6,891 nucleotides of DNA from CAZBQG01 sp964493945 (GCA_964493945.1 CAZBQG010000236.1:1-6891), one strand, 5' to 3'; positions 1 through 6,675 are shown, numbered from the stretch's first letter. Program-made: numbers and translations. Notes: generated by a model not told the origin, from the letters alone.

Positions 1-101
1 GTCTCTTGCTAACCTTCTGACATTCACAAAGAAAATTCCTTATCTATGTACGCCCCTTATGGAATATAGCTCCAAGGTTTCTGATAAGGGTTTGGGATCA
101 G

Positions 102-1379
102 ATGACCGATAAAGGCGGAGACAGGCGCCGCGAAGTGACCATAACCAACAAGCTGGGCAAAGCCGCCTGGGAGGTTCCCGATGGGCTTTGGCGCAAAGTG
201 GGCCTGCTGCGCCGAATTCGTCTTCGGCGCACGGTCGAGATTCATATCCTGCCTGTTCTGCAAAAACTGGAAGGTCTTTACCTGCGCGACAGCCTGGGCG
301 CCAAGCCGCGTCTGGTGGGAAAGAGCCTGAAGGAAATAGAAACCGACGATGTGGCCATAGAGGCCGGGCTCTATCTGCTTGATCTGGCAATGACTGAAGG
401 TTTGATTGCCATTGAGGCGGTCAGCTCCAAGGGTAAGAAAAAGGCCGTCACGTCGGAGACTGTGCCCGTCGGATGCTGCGCCTATACGGTCCAGGATGCA
501 AAGGCCCATTATCTTGATCTGGGTGCTAAATTGATCCTGACCAAGGCGGGATGGGATTTGGGTAAGCGCAAGGATCAGCTTGACGACGTGGAAGTGGATG
601 TGGTCGACAGCCTGGCCAAGATGCGGACTTTGGTTCAGTTCGATCTCCTCAGCGTCAGGGAATTGCACAAAGGTCTGAAGGGTAAGACCAACCCGGTTTT
701 CGGGGGCGATGCGGACTATCTGACGGTTCTCGCCAAATGCGAGCCCAATCAGTTTCTCAGAGGATTGCGCCATGCGCTGGGCGATAATTTCGGTCGCATT
801 CTCAAATGGAGTCTCGAATTCGCCCGCGCCGTTTCGGAAAGGCTGGGCCACAGCGCAAAGATCATGGCCCTTGGCACCTCGTTGCTGGAGATCGAGGACG
901 CGGAAATCATCCGGGCCTTCGGCACCTGGCGGATGGAAGAGGAAAAACCCAAGGCGGGAGAGCCGGCCAATCCCAAAAGAAAGAAATACACCACTTTTAT
1001 AAGCACGGTTAAAAAGGCCATGGGGTCCGATTTCAATAAATTGCTGACCGCCGCGCCCGAACTGGTGGAGGCGGTGGGCAAATGGAATCTGGAACAGATT
1101 GAACTTATGCAAGTCTATCTGCCTTACCTGTCGGGTGAGGTGTTGGAAATTCTGACGCCTTTGGCCTTCAAGGAAAAAGTCGGGCTTCTGGATGGGTTCT
1201 ATGAGATATTGGGGCGCGATTTCGTCTCGGAAGCGATGATCACGGAAGAAGGCGTCCAGGTGGTCAGGGATTGCGTTCAGAACCTGGAAGAGATGAAAGG
1301 GCGGGGTTCCATGCCCAAGGACATCAAGGTTACCCTGGCCGGCGGGCTCTTCGACGTCCATCTCAAGCCGTTTCTCTGA
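102..1379 (+). CDS. Conserved-looking hypothetical protein, 425 aa, family not recognised
   Basis: I do not recognise this protein. It is soluble-looking, with no signal peptide or membrane segment, and appears mostly alpha-helical. The N-terminus is strongly basic (residues 29-43, rich in Arg and Lys). A charged, proline-containing linker at about 278-296 separates a larger N-terminal part from a helical C-terminal part of about 130 residues. A Cys-Cys pair lies at 125-126. The ATG at 102 is the first possible start: no ATG or GTG lies in frame between it and an upstream stop at 18-20. Its Shine-Dalgarno is weak (GGGA 4 bases upstream, or AAGGG 11 bases upstream). Bases 1-101 hold no promoter I can defend; CTGACA at 17-22 is a possible -35 without a good -10. 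Codon use is ordinary for the window. The flavin gene follows 44 bases later, so they may be cotranscribed. The gene is sure; the function is open. Confidence 0.85.
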   Translation: MTDKGGDRRREVTITNKLGKAAWEVPDGLWRKVGLLRRIRLRRTVEIHILPVLQKLEGLYLRDSLGAKPRLVGKSLKEIETDDVAIEAGLYLLDLAMTEGLIAIEAVSSKGKKKAVTSETVPVGCCAYTVQDAKAHYLDLGAKLILTKAGWDLGKRKDQLDDVEVDVVDSLAKMRTLVQFDLLSVRELHKGLKGKTNPVFGGDADYLTVLAKCEPNQFLRGLRHALGDNFGRILKWSLEFARAVSERLGHSAKIMALGTSLLEIEDAEIIRAFGTWRMEEEKPKAGEPANPKRKKYTTFISTVKKAMGSDFNKLLTAAPELVEAVGKWNLEQIELMQVYLPYLSGEVLEILTPLAFKEKVGLLDGFYEILGRDFVSEAMITEEGVQVVRDCVQNLEEMKGRGSMPKDIKVTLAGGLFDVHLKPFL

Positions 1380-1423
1380 GCCCGGCACCGGCTTGGGCGT
1401 TCAAATTTATGGGGGAGTGTGAC

Positions 1424-1852
1424 ATGGCCAAAATTCCTGAATATCTGTGGGAGCATATCAACAATGCCTATCTCGCCAATGTGTGCCTAGTAGGCACCGT
1501 CCTGGCTGGCGGACAGCCCCAGGTGAGTCCCCGGGCAAGCGTGGTGGTCTATGATGAAAACAGTCTGGCTTTTTGGAATCTGGGTGGCGGATCGACCGAG
1601 GATAATTTGCAAGACGGCGCCAAGGTCACGGTTTTTTTCCGCGACCCCGGCCTGCCCGAACAGGGCATCCTGGGCGGCCGGGGTGGTGCGCGTTTTTACG
1701 GGCGTGCCAGCCTGCATTCATCGGGCGAAGTGCGGGACCGGGTCTGGGCGCTGCAAGGCGATGCCCCCAAGGGGCGGGACCCGGATGGAAAGGGAACGGC
1801 GGTGCTGGTGAAAATCGACCGCTCAGAAGACCTGAACCACAAGACGCTTTAA
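1424..1852 (+). CDS. Pyridoxamine 5'-phosphate oxidase-like flavin split-barrel protein
   Basis: This 142-residue protein resembles small single-domain members of the PNPOx-like split beta-barrel family. These bind FMN, F420 or haem and often act as uncharacterised redox or general-stress proteins. Seen in the sequence: an N-terminal helix (PEYLWEHINNA), then a beta strand leading to QPQVSPRASVVVYDENSLAFW at about 31-51 (the typical strand pair with Ser-Pro-Arg before a hydrophobic strand), a Gly-rich turn at 54-57, a VTVFFRDP strand at 68-75, and ARFYGRASLHSSGEVRDRVW at about 89-108, which matches the usual 'r..G.A..' strand plus helix. The ATG at 1424 is chosen because GGGGGAG lies about 7 bases upstream and because the frame upstream of it runs through the previous gene and makes no family-like protein. 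The family is a good call, but true oxidase activity is not implied. The last four bases overlap the end of the convergent transporter gene. Confidence 0.8.
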   Translation: MAKIPEYLWEHINNAYLANVCLVGTVLAGGQPQVSPRASVVVYDENSLAFWNLGGGSTEDNLQDGAKVTVFFRDPGLPEQGILGGRGGARFYGRASLHSSGEVRDRVWALQGDAPKGRDPDGKGTAVLVKIDRSEDLNHKTL

Positions 1853-4074
1853 GTCACCACCTGTATCTTGCACTTGATTCGGCCATGGGGCGTTTCAAAA
1901 TTCATGAAGGGGCGGCGGGCCAAACCATAACGGGCCCGGCGGTGGACGACGATCACATCCGGTCCCCAATCCTCGATCAATTCCAGAATGGCATGGTCCA
2001 TATCGTGTGTGGCGGTGGCCAGAAGGGTGGGGTCCTCGATACCGATTTCCGCCGCCAATTCACCCAATTGCAGGCGCCCCGGCACGCATAAGGCGGCCTC
2101 GGCCCCGGCGGCTACGAAGCTGGCCTGTAAGCTGCTGCCGCTTCCCAGTTTCCAGTTGATCACCTGACCAAGGGCCAGCTCCCCATCTTTGTCTTTGGCC
2201 AGGTTCCAGGCCTCTGTCGCGGTTTTCAGCCCGCCCACATCCAGATCAATCAAACCCAATATGCGGGGCGGACGTCCTGGTTTTTCGGTTGGGGGCTTCG
2301 GCACGGGCTGTGCTGGCAGGGGCGGCGCGGTTACCAGTGCGGGGAGCTCGGTAGCTGGCGCCGGCGGCTTGGCCCCATCCAGGCATTCGCGGAAAATGCG
2401 CGCCGTACAGCTTTCGCATAAATTCCGGTCCAGACCCTGATAGAGATACCCCAGAGCCGCCGTCTTGGAGGTAAAGATATTGTCCCGGCCGATCAAATCG
2501 ATCTGATCGGTCCGCTCCAACTGATAGGCCACCTGATCCTTGATGCCCACCAGAAAAAGATCACCCACACTGGCGCGGCGGCGCCTCGCTTCGCCGGCCA
2601 GCGCCTCGGCCCCTTCCATATCGATGAAATTAATCCCCGAACCCACCACGAGAAGCTTTTTCTGGGCCGGATCATGGCGCTCCAGGCGCCGCAACTGGGC
2701 CATTACATTGGAAATAGCGCCATAAAACAGTGATCCATCGATGCGTACGATCTTCACCTGGGGGCATTCGGGCAAGGCGGGATCGACGCTGAAGCGGCGC
2801 CTCTCGGCGGCGTTGTTGGGGGCCAGGGTGGTGACCTTGGGATGGGAGGTGCGGTTAAGATAGAAAACCAGCGACAGGATGACGCCGGCGAAAATGGCTA
2901 CTTCCAGATTGATGAACAGGACCGAGAAAAAAGTCACCGTCATCACCGTCGTCTCGGATTTGCTGGAATGGATGATATGGCGGATATGGGTGAAGTCGAT
3001 CAGCCCGGTCACCACCAGAAACAAGATGCCGGCCACCACGCTTTTCGGCAACAACCCGGCCCAGGGGGCGACCAGCGGCACCAGTATGATCAGCATGACA
3101 CCGGCGGAAACGGTGGCCATGGGCGTGCGCGCCCCCGCATCATGGTTCAAGGCGCTGCGGTTGAACGAGCCGGTGGCCACATAGCCTGAAAAAAAACAGC
3201 CGGCCAGGTTCGAAAGGCCTTGGCCGATAAATTCCTGATTGCCGTCGATCTGCTGGCCGCTTTTGGTGACCAGGGCGCACGATATGGAGACCGCCTCGGT
3301 CAGGGCGAATATGGCCACGGCGAGCGCGGTCAGGGACAGGTCTTTGATCACATCCAGGGAAATATCCGGCGCGGACAGGGGCGGGATGCCCGACGGAATA
3401 GCGTCAATGGAGGGAACTTCCACACCCCACACATTGCTCAATAATGCCGCGAAGCCACAGCCCACCAGCATGGCGGCGGTCAAATGGGGAAAGTGCGGAA
3501 AACGTTTCTTGATGATATTACCGGAGAGGATGGTGATGGTCCCCACCAATGTGGTCGAGGGCGAAATGTCACTAAAATCTTCGCCCAGAATGCGGGCCAC
3601 TTCGCAAAAGGCGGCGCCGGCGGCAATATCGAGCCCGAAAAAGCTTTCCGCCTGATGGGCGGCGATGAGGATGGCGGCACCGGCGATAAAGCCGACGGCC
3701 ACGGAGTGAGAGATAAAATTGACCAGCGCCCCCATGCGCACCAGACCCATGGCCAGTTCGATCAGCCCAACCATGAAGGTCAGGGTCAGGACCAATTGGA
3801 CAAAGCCCGGCGTGCCCGGCTCGGCGAAGGCGCCAGTGGCCGAAAAGACGATGATCGATGCGGCGGTGGTCGGGCCTGAAACCAGATGCCAGGAGGACCC
3901 AAACAAGGCGGCGATGATGGCCGGTATCATCCCGGCATAAAGACCGTATTCCGGCGGCATTCCGGCGATGGTGGCGAAGGCCACCCCCTGCGGGATCATG
4001 ATGATAGCGCCGGCCAGGCCGGCCATCAGGTCGGGCCCCAATGTGGTCCGATCCAGCGTCCTGGCCCATATCAA
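1849..4074 (-). CDS. SulP family anion transporter with STAS and C-terminal Usp-like domain
   Basis: An inner-membrane inorganic anion permease of the SulP (SLC26-like) family, which typically moves sulfate, bicarbonate or related anions. The substrate cannot be read from sequence. Residues about 12-405 form the hydrophobic transport domain, with the family's early PQGVAFATIAGMPPEYGLY region (28-46) and SGPTTAAS (66-73). A STAS domain follows at about 438-545; its loop reads GINFIDMEG (480-488), with Met-Glu where a phosphorylatable Ser is found in anti-sigma antagonists. Next come three cysteines (553, 556, 564; CxxCx7C), a Pro-rich linker (about 569-604) and a domain from about 605 to 741 with a universal-stress-protein-like pattern (ILGLIDLD start, DVIVVHRRAR end). 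It lacks the usual Gly-rich ATP loop. The start shown is TTG, with no clear Shine-Dalgarno. An in-frame TAA lies 15 bases further upstream (4090-4092), and the natural N-terminus may lie in another frame. The family is certain; the start is doubtful. Confidence 0.9.
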   Translation of the reverse strand: MIWARTLDRTTLGPDLMAGLAGAIIMIPQGVAFATIAGMPPEYGLYAGMIPAIIAALFGSSWHLVSGPTTAASIIVFSATGAFAEPGTPGFVQLVLTLTFMVGLIELAMGLVRMGALVNFISHSVAVGFIAGAAILIAAHQAESFFGLDIAAGAAFCEVARILGEDFSDISPSTTLVGTITILSGNIIKKRFPHFPHLTAAMLVGCGFAALLSNVWGVEVPSIDAIPSGIPPLSAPDISLDVIKDLSLTALAVAIFALTEAVSISCALVTKSGQQIDGNQEFIGQGLSNLAGCFFSGYVATGSFNRSALNHDAGARTPMATVSAGVMLIILVPLVAPWAGLLPKSVVAGILFLVVTGLIDFTHIRHIIHSSKSETTVMTVTFFSVLFINLEVAIFAGVILSLVFYLNRTSHPKVTTLAPNNAAERRRFSVDPALPECPQVKIVRIDGSLFYGAISNVMAQLRRLERHDPAQKKLLVVGSGINFIDMEGAEALAGEARRRRASVGDLFLVGIKDQVAYQLERTDQIDLIGRDNIFTSKTAALGYLYQGLDRNLCESCTARIFRECLDGAKPPAPATELPALVTAPPLPAQPVPKPPTEKPGRPPRILGLIDLDVGGLKTATEAWNLAKDKDGELALGQVINWKLGSGSSLQASFVAAGAEAALCVPGRLQLGELAAEIGIEDPTLLATATHDMDHAILELIEDWGPDVIVVHRRARYGLARRPFMNFETPHGRIKCKIQVVT

Positions 4075-4156
4075 AAAGGGGAAAACGGATTACTCCGCCT
4101 TCCGGCATCGTCGGCTGGAATCGTGTCAAAGCCATTGGCTTGAAAATCGCCCGGCA

Positions 4157-4178
4157 GGTATAGGAGATGTCCAATACC
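4157..4178. other. Imperfect hairpin between peptidase-like and sulP genes
   Basis: An inverted repeat with GGTAT (4157-4161) pairing with ATACC (4174-4178), an A/A mismatch, GGA (4163-4165) pairing with TCC (4170-4172), and a GATG loop. In the minus-strand transcript it would lie 50 bases after the peptidase-like stop and about 80 bases before the sulP start. The nearest U-rich stretch (AUUUUC) is about 10 bases beyond the stem, so it is not a classical intrinsic terminator. It could be a transcript-end or leader structure, or chance. Confidence 0.3.
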
Positions 4179-4227
4179 GTCACCGGCATGGGCATCGCGC
4201 GTGTCTTAGGTCAGTGCCCGGACCCTG

Positions 4228-4891
4228 TCAAGCACCCCCTCGAACCAATTCCGGGAACCCTTGATATTGGCTTTCATGACTGCCTTCATGGTTGTCCATG
4301 CCGGGCTGTGTCAGGGTGCCTTTGGGCGGCGCATAACTTGAAATCAGGCGCTTGGGCGCCTCATGCCAGCTTATGTTGAAGGCGGCCAGCTTGGGGAAAA
4401 ACATAAGCTCTGAATAGGGCAGCTTGTCGTGAATCCACCAGGCCAGGGGGTGCCAATCGTTNNNNNNNNNNNNNNNNNNNNNNNNNNNNNNNNNNNNNNN
4501 NNNNNGGCACGAACCAGCGCACCACGATGCAGGCCATGGCGCCCATTTGGCCCGCCTCGTCAAGCTGGTCCCAGATGTGGCGCGCCCGGTTTTTTTTGTT
4601 GGTGGCGCAATTATGGCCGTTTTTATTGCCGAATTCGTTGACCGCCGGGGAGCGGTAGGCGGAACGGATGGAAATGCCGCCGAAGCTCTCATGCAAAGGT
4701 TCCAGCAATTCCTGACAAAGTTTCCGCCCAGCCCGCACCGCCAGGCCGGGATCGTCCGGGATATTGGGGATGCCGTGCAGGTTTGAAATCTCGCTCAGCA
4801 AAAAATCCCGCATAAAAAAATTCTCCGACAGGCGCTCCCGGCCCAATTCCTCCAAGCCCTGAACGCTGCCCGGTTTCCTGCGCACCGCCAT
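4228..4891 (-). CDS. Peptidase M15-like protein, interrupted by assembly gap
   Basis: Reads as a member of the widespread 'peptidase M15' group of proteobacterial proteins related to D-Ala-D-Ala carboxypeptidase-type cell-wall enzymes. The 128 residues before the gap include NFFMRDFLLSEISNLHGIPN (24-43), IRSAYRSPAVNEFGN (75-89) and RHIWDQLDEAGQMGAMACIVV (about 104-124). The 77 residues after the gap (ending at the TGA at 4228-4230) include DWHPLAWWIHDKLPYSELMFF, NISWHEAP and SYAPPKGTLTQPGM, all matching this group as I recall it. The halves lie in frames that differ by one base, so the 44 N do not represent the true length. In the M15 pattern SxHxxGxAxD the final Asp seems to be Cys121 here, so peptidase activity is uncertain. 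The ATG at 4891 has a strong GGGAGGAG about 7 bases upstream. The sulP gene follows on the same strand after 153 bases. Confidence 0.8.
4462..4505. other. Assembly gap (44 N)
   Basis: A run of 44 undetermined bases inside the peptidase-like gene. If no other error is present, joining the two good reading frames requires a true length of 1 modulo 3 (for example 25, 28, 43 or 46), so 44 is an estimate and not a measured length. From memory of related proteins only about 8 residues are missing, which would suggest a real gap nearer 22-28 bases. Confidence 0.95.
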
Positions 4892-4905
4892 TTTCCCGCT
4901 CCTCC

Positions 4906-4944
4906 CTTGCCAAGCTTGCCATGATTTGGCACGCTCTCATCATA
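4906..4944. promoter_or_regulatory. Divergent promoter/operator region with TTGCCA/TGGCA repeats
   Basis: The 72-base space between the divergent peptidase-like and selenoprotein genes holds CTTGCCA twice with a 9-base period (4906-4912 and 4915-4921). The second copy forms a perfect inverted repeat TGCCA-TGATT-TGGCA (4917-4931). For the plus strand, TTGCCA (4916-4921), 16 bases and CATCAT (4938-4943) form a plausible sigma-70-type promoter. On the minus strand the same place reads TATGAT (4944-4939), a good -10 for the peptidase-like gene but without a clear -35. The repeats overlap the putative -35, as an operator would. This is pattern inference only. Confidence 0.4.
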
Positions 4945-4963
4945 GCAGCCGGGAGGGGAGATC

Positions 4964-5614
4964 ATGAACGTGGAAATGCCGCCAACTTTGCGCAATATGA
5001 GCGAGGAAGAGTTGGAATTCCGGGGCTGGACCCGCGAGGGAATAGCCGAACGCTGGGCCGGGCGCGTCGAAAAAGACGAAGGCTCGCCCCAGATTGGCGA
5101 CGAAGCGCCCGATTTTGAGCTGGAAATTCTAAGCCCTGAAGGCAAGCGCACCGGCGAGACGCTCAGGCTGTCATCACTCAGGGGGAAACCGCTTGGCATT
5201 TATTTCGGCTCCTTTACGTGACCCCCCTACCGTGTCGAGGCCGTGCGCCTCGATCAGGTTGCTCGGAAATTTTCCAAGGATATGAACTTTCTTTGCGTCT
5301 ATATCCGCGAAGCCCATCCCGCCGACGGCTCCCAGTCGCCCAAGAATGTGGATGAAGATATCATCTTCAATAAACCCACCACGGATGATGAGCGGGCCCA
5401 CATCGCCGGCGCCTGCATGCTTCGCTACAATTATTCCTTCCCCATGGTCCTGGATGACATGGAGGACACGGTGGATACCAAATATATGGCCGGCCCCGTG
5501 CGTCTTTATGTTCTGGATGCAGATGGCCGGATCATCTGGAAGAGCGGGTTGGGGCCGCACTATCTGGATGCGGATGGCTATGAGGCGGCGGTGGAACAGG
5601 CCGTATCGGCCTAG
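4964..5614 (+). CDS. Iodothyronine deiodinase-like selenoprotein (TGA 5219-5221 = Sec86)
   Basis: A 216-residue thioredoxin-fold protein in which the TGA at 5219-5221 is read as selenocysteine (residue 86). The frame is open for 85 codons before and 130 codons after it. The N-terminus holds a redoxin-like GDEAPDFELE (45-54). The active site reads YFGSFT-U-PPYR, equivalent to FGSCT-U-PSF in vertebrate deiodinases. FLCVYIREAHPADG (109-122) matches their FLVIYIEEAHASDG, giving the conserved His118; ERAHIA gives a second conserved histidine, His146. FPMVLDDM (159-166) and VRLYVLDADGRIIWKSGLGP (179-198) also follow the family. Unlike animal enzymes it has no membrane anchor, so it is probably cytosolic. 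Its reaction may be reductive dehalogenation or peroxiredoxin-like reduction; this cannot be told from sequence. GGGAGGGGAG lies 4-13 bases before the ATG. Read without Sec decoding, it would be annotated as an 85-residue stub plus a spurious GTG-started ORF at 5243. Sec requires SelA/B/C/D elsewhere in the genome. Confidence 0.92.
5229..5259 (+). promoter_or_regulatory. Bacterial SECIS hairpin (SelB binding element)
   Basis: Directly after the TGA, GTCGAGGC (5234-5241) pairs with GCCTCGAT (5247-5254): seven Watson-Crick pairs plus one G-U pair at the base. The apical loop is CGUGC (5242-5246) with G at its second position. Below a 2x2 internal loop, ACC (5229-5231) pairs with GGT (5257-5259). 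The loop begins 20 bases after the TGA. A short stem, a G in the first two loop bases and a spacing of about 16-37 bases are the known bacterial SECIS criteria, so this should recruit SelB with Sec-tRNA. The element is also coding sequence (residues about 89-99 of the protein). Confidence 0.85.
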
Positions 5615-5634
5615 GCAATATAAAGGAGGGGGAA

Positions 5635-6675
5635 ATGGGTGACGAAAACCGTAAAATAAAACTGGCCGCGGTGCAGGCCGCGTCCGTCTTTCTTGACCGC
5701 GACGGCGGTATCGAGAAAACCTGCGCCCTGATCCGGGAGGCGGGCGCGGCGGGGGCCGATATCATCGGCTTCCCGGAAGGGTTCATTCCCGGCCATCCAC
5801 ATTGGTTTCACTTCCTGCCGCTGAGTTCGGCCAAAGCCATGGGGCTCAGCCGGGAATTGTTCAAAAATTCCGTCGAAGTGCCAGGCTCCGCCACCGAGGC
5901 CATATCGGCTGCCTGCCGCGAAGCCAACATCGTCGCCGTGGTGGGGATATGTGAAAGGCGGCCCAATACGACGGGCTCCATGTGGAACACCCAGATATTT
6001 TTTGACCGGGACGGCAAATATTTGGGCAAGCACCAGAAGATCATGCCGACGCTGGGCGAACGCATCGTTCATACGGGCGGCTTCGGCGATACCTTGCGGG
6101 CCTACCCCACTGATCTTGGCAATGTAAGCGGGCTGATTTGCGGCGAGAATTCCAACCCGCTGGCCGTCTATACCATGGCCGCCATGCATCCCACGGTTCA
6201 TGTGGCGTCCTGGCCGGCCTATTTCGGCCAGAAAATTCAAATGATCGAAGCCATCTCCGTGGCCGGGCGCAGCCTGGCAAGTCAGATGGGCTGCTTCGTC
6301 ATCAATTCCACCGGCACGGTCACGGACGACATGATCGATGCCTATGCCGTGACTGACGAAGACCGGGAATTCCTGGCTGCCGTGAACACAATGGGATCGG
6401 CCGCCATCATGGGCCCGGGCCTTTATGAAAAACCCACCCCAGGCGAGGGCATTCTTTATGCCGAGACCGAGATGGATAAGCTGTTCCAATCGGGCGTATC
6501 CAAGGATTATGCCGGGCATTATAACCGCTTCGACATATTCTCCCTTTCGGTCAATGCCAAGGCACCGCCGATCATCACGCGGGACGGAGAACGGGCCGGC
6601 AGCGATGATGCTGTTCAGGAGCCCGCCGAAGTGCTGGATTTCGACGAAGCGGGCCGTCAATCCATGCGCAAATAA
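5635..6675 (+). CDS. Nitrilase-superfamily carbon-nitrogen hydrolase
   Basis: A 346-residue enzyme of the nitrilase branch, which hydrolyses nitriles (R-CN) to the acid and ammonia through a cysteine thioester. The triad is intact: Glu48 in FPEGFIPGHP, Lys135 in KHQKIMPT and Cys169 in ICGENSNPLA. Glu142 in LGERIVH is the usual second glutamate. The C-terminal part has SWPAYFG (192-198) and GHYNRFDIFSLSVN, which is the nitrilase-type strand near the end of the fold. The length fits true nitrilases (about 310-380) rather than amidases or beta-ureidopropionases. The ATG is preceded by AAGGAGGGGG, a strong ribosome-binding site. It starts 20 bases after the selenoprotein stop, so the two are almost surely cotranscribed. 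The substrate is unknown; aliphatic, arylaliphatic or aromatic nitriles or cyanide are all possible, though it lacks the CWEN/CWEH form of the best-studied enzymes. The last 20 or so residues are acidic and probably disordered. Confidence 0.92.
   Translation: MGDENRKIKLAAVQAASVFLDRDGGIEKTCALIREAGAAGADIIGFPEGFIPGHPHWFHFLPLSSAKAMGLSRELFKNSVEVPGSATEAISAACREANIVAVVGICERRPNTTGSMWNTQIFFDRDGKYLGKHQKIMPTLGERIVHTGGFGDTLRAYPTDLGNVSGLICGENSNPLAVYTMAAMHPTVHVASWPAYFGQKIQMIEAISVAGRSLASQMGCFVINSTGTVTDDMIDAYAVTDEDREFLAAVNTMGSAAIMGPGLYEKPTPGEGILYAETEMDKLFQSGVSKDYAGHYNRFDIFSLSVNAKAPPIITRDGERAGSDDAVQEPAEVLDFDEAGRQSMRK

Noticed and set aside
57..1388. A 443-codon open frame on the minus strand across the first gene
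   Set aside because: It is a mirror of the forward gene: its translation is rich in His, Gln and Phe and shows no family resemblance. The forward frame has the normal composition.
1376..1400. Terminator between the first two genes
   Set aside because: GCCC/GGGC at about 1379-1397 gives four GC pairs plus wobbles with an 8-base or longer interior and no T run; too weak to call.
4115..4140. Perfect TTGACA (minus strand, about 4129-4124) as a -35 for sulP
   Set aside because: No acceptable -10 is found 15-19 bases downstream (the 17-base position reads GCCGGA).
3572..4195. A 207-codon open frame on the minus strand overlapping sulP
   Set aside because: Most of it is an Arg/His/Gly-rich shadow of the transporter. 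Only its first part, upstream of 4074, is of interest, as the possible true SulP N-terminus.
4916..4944. Sigma-54 promoter suggested by TGGCACG at 4927-4933
   Set aside because: The -24 half fits, but the required GC at the -12 position is absent (TC at 4940-4941).
5243..5614. A separate 123-residue protein starting at GTG 5243
   Set aside because: It is in the same frame as the selenoprotein after the TGA, has no ribosome-binding site, and its start lies inside the SECIS hairpin loop.
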